DNA from: Pontiellaceae bacterium B1224
GTDB taxonomy: Bacteria > Verrucomicrobiota > Kiritimatiellia > Kiritimatiellales > Pontiellaceae
DNA length: 64,000 bases
Assembly: GCA_029432815.1 (NCBI GenBank)
Contig: JAROBA010000012.1
Coordinates: 61,270 to 125,269, forward strand
Reading direction: 5' to 3'
Shown: piece after piece, positions 18,009-27,400 of the stretch
Position numbering within the stretch: the first letter of the stretch is position 1
Layout of the letters: each line of letters opens with the position of its first letter
The notes under the pieces: generated by a model
Databases searched by the model: none
The model's input: only the letters and a program-made list of their open reading frames with translations
Told to the model about the DNA's origin: nothing
Program-made: the position numbers and the translations under genes

Positions 18009-18033
18009 CAGCATCTGAAATCAAAGAGGGCAG

Positions 18034-21000
18034 ATGAAGATTATTAGCAAACAGGCAATTATGCTGCTTTCAGGCGTTTGGGCATTGAGCGCGGTGGCGG
18101 ATATAACAAATGTGCAGATTAAGGCTTTTGCCGATACCGATTATGGAACCGATAATGTTGCGACCTTGGTTTCGGATGTGCTGACCGCCCCGGACGGGTT
18201 GGCAACCTTTCAGATTGCATTCAATGTCACTCCCCCGGCCAGCCGCAGTATTCGAAGCGGGATTACGGGAAGCGCTGGTGCTTCTACATCTCAAAGCTGG
18301 GGAATCGGGCCGGAAAATACGTTGTTCAACGGCGATGATTCAGATCGCGTTGAAGAGGTTGGTAATCTGCAGATTACTAACTTCAATGCTAATGGCGGTG
18401 CATTTACGCTGGAAAGTTTTTCCGGGCTGTTCTTCAAATCGGTTGAACTCGCCAATGCGCAATCCGGAGGCAAGGATGCCGTACAGTTTATTGTGAACGG
18501 TTCAGCCACCAACAATCTGGGAAATCTAACCGCAAGTGATACTGGGGTCACAGAGGTGACGGCAAATCTGCATATCGTTGATCTTGAAATGGTCGGCGGT
18601 GTTTCTGTTGTAACCAATTTCGCACTTGGGACGAGTTCAACCAATACTCTCAACAAATGGTCGGTCAACCATGTTGAAGTGGCCGTCGATATCAACAACT
18701 CGAATACGGTCGTTGAATGCACTACGGGGGGGCGGGCTGACTGGATGCGCGGCACCTGGGGCATCAATTGGAAACCGACCAAATTGTATAGCGGGCGCAG
18801 TGAAAATTTAACCATCGATGCGTTTCTGGACCAGATCAGTGATTTGAGAACACTCGACTATCTTCAACTGCATCTGGGCGATTCTTATATCTTTTCTCCC
18901 GTACATATCGCGCCGCATGATTTGCTGGAAAGCCTGTGGCAGGGAGATGTGGATACCAATGGAATACCTATAAATCTGGTAGTTCCTCGCGCCGCGGCAG
19001 GAATTGATCCCTTTTTGGAAATGCTGAAAGCCACCAAGGCGGCCGGGTTGCGAACTCAGATTTATGTAAACAGCTCGCAAATGTTGCAGCGGGGGGAAAT
19101 TGATAATCCTGCTCAGATTCCTGACATTACGGAACGCTGGAAAAACTGGTGCGATACAAATACAGTGGCGCAGGCCTTTATCAGCAGCCAGTCCTACCAC
19201 ACGGATGGTGTTCACTCGAACCGGCCCTATATGTTCTGCTACGCGGAGTTTGTGCTGAAGGAGTATGCGATTCGCTATGGTGATTTGATCGATGCCTGGT
19301 TGTTTGATTCCGGAAGTTTTATGGCAAATAATGGCGACAATGCCACCAATGGCGTGGCTGACGATCAGCGGATTTACGGCGCCTTTGCGGATGCGTGTCA
19401 TGCCGGAAATACGAATGCGGCAGTTGCATTTAATAACGGTCCGGAGCGGGATACCGAGGAACAGAATCCCTTCTCGGAAGCAACGCATTACGATGACTAC
19501 ATGTTTGGGCATCCGTACAACGGCGGTAATCAAATTGGGAGTCATACCCTCGGGGATCCGCCGCAATATGACCGGAATTATGCTCACATCCAAAAGGTTA
19601 CGGAGACCTGCGGTAATGTGCACGCCGGCGAATCGACGCACGACTGGACATGGGACGATCTCGTGGTCGGCCATTTTGATCCGCCCATGAGTACCACCGC
19701 CTGGAACGGCGGAGGTATTCCGGCACTGACCGATGAAGAATTCCTGCTCTGGAATCTGGAATCGGCACAAGGTGGCGGCGCGATCAGCTGGGGCGGCTCG
19801 CTCATTAAAGACGATGGCGATTTCGACCAGCTGCTGCTTCAGGCCTGGGCGATGGATCAGCTTAGCCGGATGGACGCTCATTTGCGGGAGAACGAATCTC
19901 CCGGTGCACCAAATTGGGCCCGCGCATACACCTCCTTGCCGGATGCCGAATTTGGACAGCCCTATTCGCATACGTTGGTTGACGGGGTTGATTTCTGGGA
20001 TCCCGAAACCAATGCAGTGGCTCTCAGTCTGCTGGACGCACCTGCTTGGTTGACGCTGGAGGAAGATGCCCTGAATCCAGGAGATTGGATTCTGTCGGGA
20101 TTGCCTACAGAAACATCGCCAACGGTGTATGAATTCAAGCTACTCGCTGCGGATGCATCCGGCGCGACTGAGCGAGAGGTGATGCTCACCGTCGACGAGC
20201 CGGATGGGCTATACCCGTTCAAAGCGAGCGCGAACGTTTTTGCAGTTGCGAACCACAACTATGGAACGGATAACGTGGCAACGATGGTTTCGGATCTGCA
20301 AACCGCACCGGATGGTTTGGCCACTTTCAACATCGCGCTTGATGTGACGCCCATGGCGGGAACCGGAATCAGGAGTGGTACGGCGGGCAACTCGCAGCCA
20401 GTCACGAGCTGGGGGGTTAATACAGTCGGTTCAACGAGCCCGGATAATCAGATTTTTAAAGGCAGTGAGAATGAATCTGTAGTGATCGGCAATATCCGCA
20501 TTTCCAATTTTGATGCCAATGGGGGAATGCTCTCCGCCGGTGATTTTTCGGATCTCTCCTTCGAGTTCATTTCGATCGCTAACGGACAATCCTCCGGGGA
20601 TCGTGTGCTGGCGGTTGTCAACGGGGTAACGAATTCCACAGGCGGTGTCAAAATGTCGAATAATTCAGCCGATTACGACCTGAGAATTCTCGGTTATATT
20701 CCGATCACCAATGTGGTGCTCGCGGTCGGTAATGATTTGACGACCTGTAAATGGGCGGTGAATAGCATACAGGTCAAATATGCCGTTTCAGATCCGGGCC
20801 GTTATGCTGCGTGGGCAACCAGCTACGGTCTGGTTGACGGCGCCGCGCAACAGGATGCCGATACGGAAAACGGTGGACTGGGCGACGGCTACGATAACCT
20901 GGCGGAATATGCCCTGGGCATGAACCCAACTGTGGCAGATGCCGGTTCCAAAGATTGGATAAATATTGCATCGGAGGGCGGAACAAACTGGTTCGAATAT

Positions 21001-21207
21001 GTCCATAACCGCCGCTCGGATTATTCGGCACAAGGGTTGAGCTATCTGTTGATCGATTCAACGAACTTGGTGTCTTCGGTTTCCAATACGAACGGGCAGG
21101 ATCAAATTCTGGTCGGTCCAGCTGTTGGAGACTACGAGTCGGTGACCAACCGATACCCGTCCGGTGAAGCTGCAAAGTTCATCCAGCTCATCATTCAGCA
21201 GGACTGA
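18034..21207 (+). CDS. Large secreted putative glycosidase with duplicated beta-domain
   Basis: This 1057-residue exported protein has a signal peptide of about 22 residues. A roughly 200-residue domain occurs twice (about 25-235 and 735-915), each starting with 'YGTDNVAT.VSD..TAPDGLATF' and ending in 'WSVN/WAVN...V'. Between them lies a possible TIM barrel (about 240-640) with 'YGDLIDAWLFDSG', which recalls the nucleophile strand of GH29-type enzymes, followed by a putative-Ig (He_PIG) module ('APAWLTLEED...LSGLPTETS'). The C-terminus holds a calcium-type 'DADTENGGLGDGYDNLAEYA' segment and a beta-sandwich shared with the next gene. Catalytic class is inferred only. Confidence 0.7.
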   Translation: MKIISKQAIMLLSGVWALSAVADITNVQIKAFADTDYGTDNVATLVSDVLTAPDGLATFQIAFNVTPPASRSIRSGITGSAGASTSQSWGIGPENTLFNGDDSDRVEEVGNLQITNFNANGGAFTLESFSGLFFKSVELANAQSGGKDAVQFIVNGSATNNLGNLTASDTGVTEVTANLHIVDLEMVGGVSVVTNFALGTSSTNTLNKWSVNHVEVAVDINNSNTVVECTTGGRADWMRGTWGINWKPTKLYSGRSENLTIDAFLDQISDLRTLDYLQLHLGDSYIFSPVHIAPHDLLESLWQGDVDTNGIPINLVVPRAAAGIDPFLEMLKATKAAGLRTQIYVNSSQMLQRGEIDNPAQIPDITERWKNWCDTNTVAQAFISSQSYHTDGVHSNRPYMFCYAEFVLKEYAIRYGDLIDAWLFDSGSFMANNGDNATNGVADDQRIYGAFADACHAGNTNAAVAFNNGPERDTEEQNPFSEATHYDDYMFGHPYNGGNQIGSHTLGDPPQYDRNYAHIQKVTETCGNVHAGESTHDWTWDDLVVGHFDPPMSTTAWNGGGIPALTDEEFLLWNLESAQGGGAISWGGSLIKDDGDFDQLLLQAWAMDQLSRMDAHLRENESPGAPNWARAYTSLPDAEFGQPYSHTLVDGVDFWDPETNAVALSLLDAPAWLTLEEDALNPGDWILSGLPTETSPTVYEFKLLAADASGATEREVMLTVDEPDGLYPFKASANVFAVANHNYGTDNVATMVSDLQTAPDGLATFNIALDVTPMAGTGIRSGTAGNSQPVTSWGVNTVGSTSPDNQIFKGSENESVVIGNIRISNFDANGGMLSAGDFSDLSFEFISIANGQSSGDRVLAVVNGVTNSTGGVKMSNNSADYDLRILGYIPITNVVLAVGNDLTTCKWAVNSIQVKYAVSDPGRYAAWATSYGLVDGAAQQDADTENGGLGDGYDNLAEYALGMNPTVADAGSKDWINIASEGGTNWFEYVHNRRSDYSAQGLSYLLIDSTNLVSSVSNTNGQDQILVGPAVGDYESVTNRYPSGEAAKFIQLIIQQD

Positions 21208-21209
21208 TT

Positions 21210-21224
21210 TTCCAAGGGTTGGAA
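21210..21224. repeat. TTCCAA-N3-TTGGAA palindrome (perfect)
   Basis: Between the putative glycosidase and esterase genes. The arms extend to nine bases each (ATTTTCCAA and TTGGAAAAT). Confidence 0.9.
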
Positions 21225-21247
21225 AATTGATTTAAAGAGGAAACCGA

Positions 21248-24200
21248 GTGAATAAATATTTATGTACGCTAGGTCTGCTTTTCATGATTTCCGGCGCAGT
21301 GCAGGCCGCGACCATTGAGTGGGGCGTTGTGTCGACAGTCGGCAGCGACTCCGACATCAGCACGACCGGAGCGTTGGAATACGCCTACACGGCCGGAGGA
21401 ACATCGGCTGTAGCGGTTAACGGGGTGCTGTTTTCTGCGGGTGACACCACCTTCGGCGGCGATGTTGTGCTCAGCGGGACACCTGCAACTACAGCCGTCT
21501 TTGGGCAGAATGCCGCGCCCTTTAACACCCTCTCTTCTGATTATCAGTCGATGTTGGATGAAGGGGTATATAATAACGTGGGCAATAAAACGGATCCGGT
21601 AACGGTGACGCTCAATAGCCTGACCATCGGCCAGAACTATGCCGTGCAGGTCTGGGGAAATGATTCGCGGAATTCCAATGGTCGGAACATGACGGTTGCC
21701 AGCGGGACGAATAGCGTTGTGCTGGATTACAACAGTACCGATGTGTTGGGCGGTGTCGGGCAAACGGTGTCGGGCACGTTCACCGCAGATGCCGAGACGC
21801 AGGATTTCACGCTCACCCCGAATCTGGCTTTGTCCTTCAATGCCATTCAGGTGCGGGATCTCTCGGAGCCGGTGCCGTATGAGTGGGAGCTGGAAACGGT
21901 GCTGGCACTGGGCAACCTGACGAATGCGCCGGCGCTGTATACCACGAACTATTTGGCGACCACCTGGACGGAAGTGTGCGCGGAGATCATTGCAACCGGT
22001 GAAGCGCAACCGATTTTATATGAAGGGCTTGATTACAACGGCCATGCAACACGCGTCTTTGCCTGGGTGGGGCTTCCTGCCGACCTGTCTGAATCCGTTC
22101 CGGCTATCGTGCTGGCGCATGGAGCCGGTTCCGGTACGGCGTATAAAACGTGGGTCGATTTGTGGAACGCCCGGGGCTATGCCGCCATTGCGATGGATTT
22201 CAATGGGAAAAAGTCGGACGAAAGCGGAAGCGCAACGGCGCTGAGCAGCCTCCGCGGGCCCGTACAGGATGGCCGATATAACAACTCGGTGACCTATCCT
22301 GCGGTCGCGTTGACGAATCACTGGATGTATCATTGCGTGGCCGACAGTGTTCTTGCTCATTCACTCTTAGCCTCAATGCCCGAAGTGAATGCGAACCAGA
22401 TCGGCCAAATGGGGGTTTCGTGGGGCGGCACGATCACGAGCACAACAATCGGGATCAACCCGCGCCTGGCCTTCGCCATCCCAACCTATGGATGCGGGCA
22501 TCTCTACGATTCGTATCCGCTCTATGGGCCTTTGGCAGACTGCGAGTTATACCGACAGGTGTGGGACCCGATGATTCGTATTCACCGGGCAATCCTGCCG
22601 GTGCTGTGGTATTCGTGGCCGACGGATCCTCACTTCCCGGTGGACTGTCAGGCTGAAACCTATTTCGGTGCATCCGGAGAACGCATGGTCACGCTGATTC
22701 CCGGCATGACGCATAACCACCCCGCCGCGTGGAACCGGGAAGACAGCTATGCCTTCGCCGACAGCGTCATCAGCAACGGGACGCCTTGGTGCAAAGAGCA
22801 GAGCCTCGAACTGAGCAATAACGTGGCGACCGTCACATTCACTTCTTCGAAAATGCTCGATAGCGCGGTATTGGTTTCAACCAAAGGTTTAGGGTTTGCC
22901 GGCGATCTTTCGTGGACGCAAACCTCGGCGACGCTGAGCAGCAACGGGGGCGGAAGCTGGACCGTGACGGCGACGCTTCCGGCAAATACGACCGGTTGGT
23001 TTGTGAATGTGCTGAGCGATACGTTAGTGGTAAGCTCGGACTATCAGGAAATCATCACGCTGTCTTCAGATCAGCTGGAGATGAATCACTCGATATATTC
23101 CTCCCAATCCACCGGCACCGTTGCAGTGGCCTTTACGGCACCTACCAATGTAGAGGTCATCGATGTCAGCATCGGGAATGAGTCCCATCCGGGGGCTTTT
23201 GTGAATGCAACGAGTCTGCCGCTGGTTGATCCTGAAACCTATCCCTCAACATTTCCGGTCGGGATCGCATTTGATAATACGATAGCGGGGCTCACCGACG
23301 GCCAAACGGCAAGCGCCACCCTGACCTTTGTCTGGCATGAACTCGATGGTTCCACCGATCAAATTGAATTGCCGATTCAAGTACTGGCCTATTCAACTCT
23401 GGAGGCAGAGGTGGAGATTTACGCAACGTCAAACACCGACTACGGAAGCAACACGACCGCAACGATGATTTCTTCCGTGCTGACGGCCGGATCGGCCACC
23501 TTCCAGATTGCCTTTGATGTGGTTCCAATGGTTGGAACAAGTATCCGGAGCGGGGACGGCGGCGGGAGTACAACGAGCAAAAGCTGGGGCATTTTCTCAT
23601 CGGGCGAAACGGGAAATCCCAGACTCAACTTTAATGGCAATGCCGGGGAATATGTTGAGCGCATCGCGAACCTGCGAGTGACTAATTTTAATGCCAATGG
23701 AAGCGGCCTGGCGTCTGAGGATATTACGGATCTATCCTTTCGAACGATTACGATTGCGGATGCCCAATCCAGTCAAGATCGAGTTGTGGTGGCCGCCAAC
23801 GGTGTAACGAATAATGCAAGTGGCGAAAAGCTGGCCTCGAATCCCTTTGTTTACGATCTGGAAACCCTGGCGGGGTCGGCGATGGTCACCAACTGCTCGC
23901 TTGCTGTCGGAAACGCTTCGACCACCGATAAATGGTCGGTCAACAGTATCCGCGTGGGATATTCAGTGCAGCCCTTTTCGGGCAACCCCTTTTTAGTGTG
24001 GGTTTCCGACTACGGGTTAATCGGGGACGATGCCTTGCCCGAAGCCGACAGCATCGATCAGGACGGCTACGACAACCTGGCGGAATATGCCCTCGGCATG
24101 AATCCCACGAATTCGGATGCCGGTTCCAGGGATTGGAAAATCCTGTCGTCTGAAGGCGGAACAAACTGGTTCGAGTATGTTCATTATCGGCGGTCGGGTC

Positions 24201-24370
24201 TGTCCTATCTGCTGATAGATTCAACGAACTTAGTGGACTCCGTTGCCAATACGAATGCACAGGATCAAATCCTGATCGGTCCGGCGCTGGATGGCTATGA
24301 GCCCGTGACAAATCGTTATTTGACCGATGAATCGGCGAAATTTATCCAATTAAAAATCCAGCAGGACTGA
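21248..24370 (+). CDS. Large secreted alpha/beta-hydrolase (esterase) protein
   Basis: This 1040-residue protein starts at GTG with AAAGAGG upstream. After a signal peptide there is an N-terminal beta-domain (about 20-205), then an alpha/beta-hydrolase domain (about 220-530) with 'PAIVLAHGAGSG' (oxyanion region), nucleophile Ser in 'GVSWGG' and a His in 'GMTHNHPAAW'. This resembles dienelactone-hydrolase/acetylxylan-esterase enzymes that deacylate polysaccharides. It ends with one copy of the 'YGSNTTATMISS' beta-domain and the 'GYDNLAEYALGMNP' tail, both shared with the upstream gene. It is 40 bases downstream of that gene in one operon. Confidence 0.78.
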   Translation: MNKYLCTLGLLFMISGAVQAATIEWGVVSTVGSDSDISTTGALEYAYTAGGTSAVAVNGVLFSAGDTTFGGDVVLSGTPATTAVFGQNAAPFNTLSSDYQSMLDEGVYNNVGNKTDPVTVTLNSLTIGQNYAVQVWGNDSRNSNGRNMTVASGTNSVVLDYNSTDVLGGVGQTVSGTFTADAETQDFTLTPNLALSFNAIQVRDLSEPVPYEWELETVLALGNLTNAPALYTTNYLATTWTEVCAEIIATGEAQPILYEGLDYNGHATRVFAWVGLPADLSESVPAIVLAHGAGSGTAYKTWVDLWNARGYAAIAMDFNGKKSDESGSATALSSLRGPVQDGRYNNSVTYPAVALTNHWMYHCVADSVLAHSLLASMPEVNANQIGQMGVSWGGTITSTTIGINPRLAFAIPTYGCGHLYDSYPLYGPLADCELYRQVWDPMIRIHRAILPVLWYSWPTDPHFPVDCQAETYFGASGERMVTLIPGMTHNHPAAWNREDSYAFADSVISNGTPWCKEQSLELSNNVATVTFTSSKMLDSAVLVSTKGLGFAGDLSWTQTSATLSSNGGGSWTVTATLPANTTGWFVNVLSDTLVVSSDYQEIITLSSDQLEMNHSIYSSQSTGTVAVAFTAPTNVEVIDVSIGNESHPGAFVNATSLPLVDPETYPSTFPVGIAFDNTIAGLTDGQTASATLTFVWHELDGSTDQIELPIQVLAYSTLEAEVEIYATSNTDYGSNTTATMISSVLTAGSATFQIAFDVVPMVGTSIRSGDGGGSTTSKSWGIFSSGETGNPRLNFNGNAGEYVERIANLRVTNFNANGSGLASEDITDLSFRTITIADAQSSQDRVVVAANGVTNNASGEKLASNPFVYDLETLAGSAMVTNCSLAVGNASTTDKWSVNSIRVGYSVQPFSGNPFLVWVSDYGLIGDDALPEADSIDQDGYDNLAEYALGMNPTNSDAGSRDWKILSSEGGTNWFEYVHYRRSGLSYLLIDSTNLVDSVANTNAQDQILIGPALDGYEPVTNRYLTDESAKFIQLKIQQD
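23523..23537. repeat. TTCCAA-N3-TTGGAA palindrome (perfect)
   Basis: In the esterase gene, coding for Pro-Met-Val-Gly. Confidence 0.9.
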
Positions 24371-24375
24371 AAATT

Positions 24376-27354
24376 ATGAAACCTTATATGTTCAGGCGTG
24401 TGGTGGCAGGTTTGCTGTTATCCGGTTCGGTGCAGGTGGCAACCTATACCTGGGATGGGGGCGGTGCTAACACTCGTGTGACCACTGCGGCTAACTGGGA
24501 TGTAGCTCCGGTTTATGGAAGCACCACGGATCTGGTTTTTGTAGATGCAGGTGCCAATCTGCCTGGAAGTACCTATGGTAATATCACAGCTCGGAGCATC
24601 TCGTTTAATGCGACGGTTGATGCGGCCTACGGAATTAATATTTGGCGGAGTAATAACCATACCCGGAGTCTGACGTTCTCTTCCAGTACGGGCGCAGCAA
24701 CCTTGACCGTCGCCGCCGGTGCGGAGGGTGCCGTTTCCATTTCTGCGGGAACGCCCACTTCGACGGGCATTCAGAATGCAATCGTTCTCAACAACGCGTT
24801 GAACGTGGTCCACAACGGCAGCAACGCTCTTAGTTTAACGGCGCGGATTACGGGCTCCAATGGAATCACCAAGTCGGGATTGGGTGAATTGATTCTGGGC
24901 AGTGCGAATAATGATTACACGGGGAATACCACCGTTAGCGCGGGGACGCTTACGTTGTCGGACGATGCCCAACTTCTTTTTAATATTAATGCCGGGGCAA
25001 ACAATCAGATCGCCGGTTCTGCAACCGTTAACTTTGATGGCGACTTTGCATTTGATCTGGCGGGGGCGACGACGGCCGTGGATGATTCGTGGATGATCGT
25101 GGATACGGCGAATCTCAGCGAAACGTTTGGGGACACGTTTTCGGTCGTTAATTTTACAGACATTGGAAACGACACCTGGGTGCAGCATATTTCCGGGTCT
25201 CGCTATTATGCCTTCTATGAAGCGACCGGGTTGCTGACGGTGATCGATGGACTGCCCGCGCCGGACAGCCCGGATGTTCCGACCAACTTCAGTGCGCACG
25301 CGGGAACCGAGTTGATTACGCTCAACTGGGATGAAAATAACCAGGGCGGATTCTCCCATTTCATACTTAGCCGCTCCGAAACCATGGGCGGGCCCTATGC
25401 AGAAATCGCATCAAACGCGGCGAACAGCTATGTCGACACAAACGTAAACAGCAGCACAACGTATTATTATGTTGTAGCGGCTCAAAATACGGCCGAAGAA
25501 GTTTCGGGAACCTCCAGCGAAGTTTATGTCCGTCCCTTGCCGGTCATCAATCTTGCCGGCGATTCCGACGGCGATGGTTCGCGCGATACACTGGAGCTGA
25601 TGCTGGGAACCGATCCATACGATTCCAACAGTGTGTTCGGGGTTTCGGTTGTTCTATCCCCGACCAATGCGGTGTTGACCTGGCCGACCGTGACAAATGT
25701 GGACTACCGCGTTCAGTTTGCTTCCCGACTGGCTTCCAATGATTGGAACTTTATCGCCGGTCCATTCAGCGGATCAGGAGCGGATCAGGTTCATGTGGAC
25801 TCGGAGTGGTTTGATGGCACCAATGGCTTTTACCGGGTCGTCGCAACGCTTCCGCCGCCCAATCTTGTTTTCATCATGTCGGACGATCATATTCGAATGG
25901 TGATGGGCAATATGAACCATCCCGACCATCCGGAGGTCTTGACGCCAAACATGGATCTGCTTGCAGGCCGGGGCGTCCGGTTTGATCGCGCCTATGCGAA
26001 TACTGCGATTTGCAGGCCGTCGCGGGCCACCACCATTTCAGGTCGGTATGAATATAAGCATGTCACGAACTTCACCGATGATTCACCCAACAGTTTCGCG
26101 ACCTCCCTTTGGGATGAATCCTATCCACTCCTCCTGAAAGACAACGGCTATCGTATCGGTTTTGCCGGTAAACTGGGCTTTGGAATGGAACTCGGAGAAC
26201 ACGAATATTCTGCTCAGTTTGACAAGTGGGGCGGCTTCGATGGAGACGAGCAGGGGAGTTATACGACTTCAGCAAATTCCGCGCTGAGTTCCTATGCGGC
26301 AGCATATCCGCATGTCAGCCGGGCGCTGGGTGCCTTTGGTCAGGACTTCATTGAGGAGTCCGTGGCCGCCGGCGGCCCGTTCTGCCTGACGCTGTTCCCG
26401 AAAGCACCGCATCTGCCGAATGACAATATTGATCCACTCGATCAGCATAAATATGATCACGTCAGTTCGTTTGTTCACCCAACCACATGGGACTATTCCT
26501 ATACCTCGTCGATGCCCGATCAACCGAAATTTGCCCGCCCGCATCAGCGGCGCTGGACCACCGATGCAGAGTATCAATCCTTTGCATTGGGCTACTATCA
26601 GTTGGTCTCCGGAATGGACGCGGCCATTGGCATGGTGCTCCAAACCTTGGAAGAACGGGGCCTCGCGCATAACACGGTGGTCATCTATACCTCCGACAAT
26701 GGATATTTTCTGGGAGCGCACGGCGGTTTTCATGGCAAGGTGCTTCCGCATGAAGAGGGCTCTGCAATTCCTCTGATTGTGTACGATCCGCGCGCACCAC
26801 TCGAAACCGTGGGGCAGACGTCCGACGCTATTGTCGGCAGTATTGATTTTGCACCCACGCTGTTGGCCTTTGCCGGTGCAACCATTCCTTCCAATATGGA
26901 TGGGGTGCCTTTGCAACCGCTGGTTCAAACCCCCGAATCCAGTGTGCGAGATGCCATGCTGCTGATCCAGAATTGGGCGAATGGAAATGATGATTTGAGT
27001 CGGGCGCTGGCTGTGGTAACCGAGCAGTATAAATATACGTTTTGGCCCTACGGCGATCCAAATGTTACGCCTGCTGAAGAAATCTACAACATCCCCGCCG
27101 ACCCGTTTGAAACGAATAATGTGGCGGCCACGCTGGATGTCCCTACCCTGAATCAGCTTCGAGCCTATCATGCCGACTACGTTCAGGATTGGAGAGATAA
27201 TGTTCCCTCGGGGGTTACGGGCTATGAGCGCATGGGCGATATTTTTGACCGTTCGATTTCGCACACCAATAAGCTCTTTCGCGGGATAGATGCGAGCAAT
27301 ACCGAGTACCTGTATAATTATCAGGATGTGGTGGGTGAAACGTACCCGTATTAA
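24376..27354 (+). CDS. Autotransporter-repeat / Fn3 / sulfatase fusion protein
   Basis: This 992-residue exported protein starts 5 bases after the esterase gene. About 20-290 resembles PEP-CTERM/autotransporter-associated beta-strand repeats ('GITKSGLGELILGSANNDYT', 'NTTVSAGTLTL'). A fibronectin type III module (about 295-390) and a 'DSDGDGSRDTLE' calcium-type segment follow, then a small beta-domain. The C-terminal half (about 493-992) is an S1 sulfatase with 'NLVFIMSDDH', the formylglycine motif C546-R-P-S-R, 'GFAGKLGF' and 'YTSDNGYFLGAHGG'. It probably desulfates an extracellular polysaccharide while bound to a surface or substrate. Confidence 0.85.
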   Translation: MKPYMFRRVVAGLLLSGSVQVATYTWDGGGANTRVTTAANWDVAPVYGSTTDLVFVDAGANLPGSTYGNITARSISFNATVDAAYGINIWRSNNHTRSLTFSSSTGAATLTVAAGAEGAVSISAGTPTSTGIQNAIVLNNALNVVHNGSNALSLTARITGSNGITKSGLGELILGSANNDYTGNTTVSAGTLTLSDDAQLLFNINAGANNQIAGSATVNFDGDFAFDLAGATTAVDDSWMIVDTANLSETFGDTFSVVNFTDIGNDTWVQHISGSRYYAFYEATGLLTVIDGLPAPDSPDVPTNFSAHAGTELITLNWDENNQGGFSHFILSRSETMGGPYAEIASNAANSYVDTNVNSSTTYYYVVAAQNTAEEVSGTSSEVYVRPLPVINLAGDSDGDGSRDTLELMLGTDPYDSNSVFGVSVVLSPTNAVLTWPTVTNVDYRVQFASRLASNDWNFIAGPFSGSGADQVHVDSEWFDGTNGFYRVVATLPPPNLVFIMSDDHIRMVMGNMNHPDHPEVLTPNMDLLAGRGVRFDRAYANTAICRPSRATTISGRYEYKHVTNFTDDSPNSFATSLWDESYPLLLKDNGYRIGFAGKLGFGMELGEHEYSAQFDKWGGFDGDEQGSYTTSANSALSSYAAAYPHVSRALGAFGQDFIEESVAAGGPFCLTLFPKAPHLPNDNIDPLDQHKYDHVSSFVHPTTWDYSYTSSMPDQPKFARPHQRRWTTDAEYQSFALGYYQLVSGMDAAIGMVLQTLEERGLAHNTVVIYTSDNGYFLGAHGGFHGKVLPHEEGSAIPLIVYDPRAPLETVGQTSDAIVGSIDFAPTLLAFAGATIPSNMDGVPLQPLVQTPESSVRDAMLLIQNWANGNDDLSRALAVVTEQYKYTFWPYGDPNVTPAEEIYNIPADPFETNNVAATLDVPTLNQLRAYHADYVQDWRDNVPSGVTGYERMGDIFDRSISHTNKLFRGIDASNTEYLYNYQDVVGETYPY
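25734..25748. repeat. TTCCAA-N3-TTGGAA palindrome (perfect)
   Basis: In the sulfatase fusion gene, coding for Ser-Asn-Asp-Trp. Confidence 0.9.
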
Positions 27355-27400
27355 AGTTGAAATAGAACACCGTTGGGTTTTTAAAAGACAGAAGGAAGTT

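Noticed and set aside
18808..19971. 387-codon minus-strand frame opposite the putative glycosidase
   Set aside because: It is antisense to a gene with a signal peptide and domain structure, and its composition is unlike a real protein.
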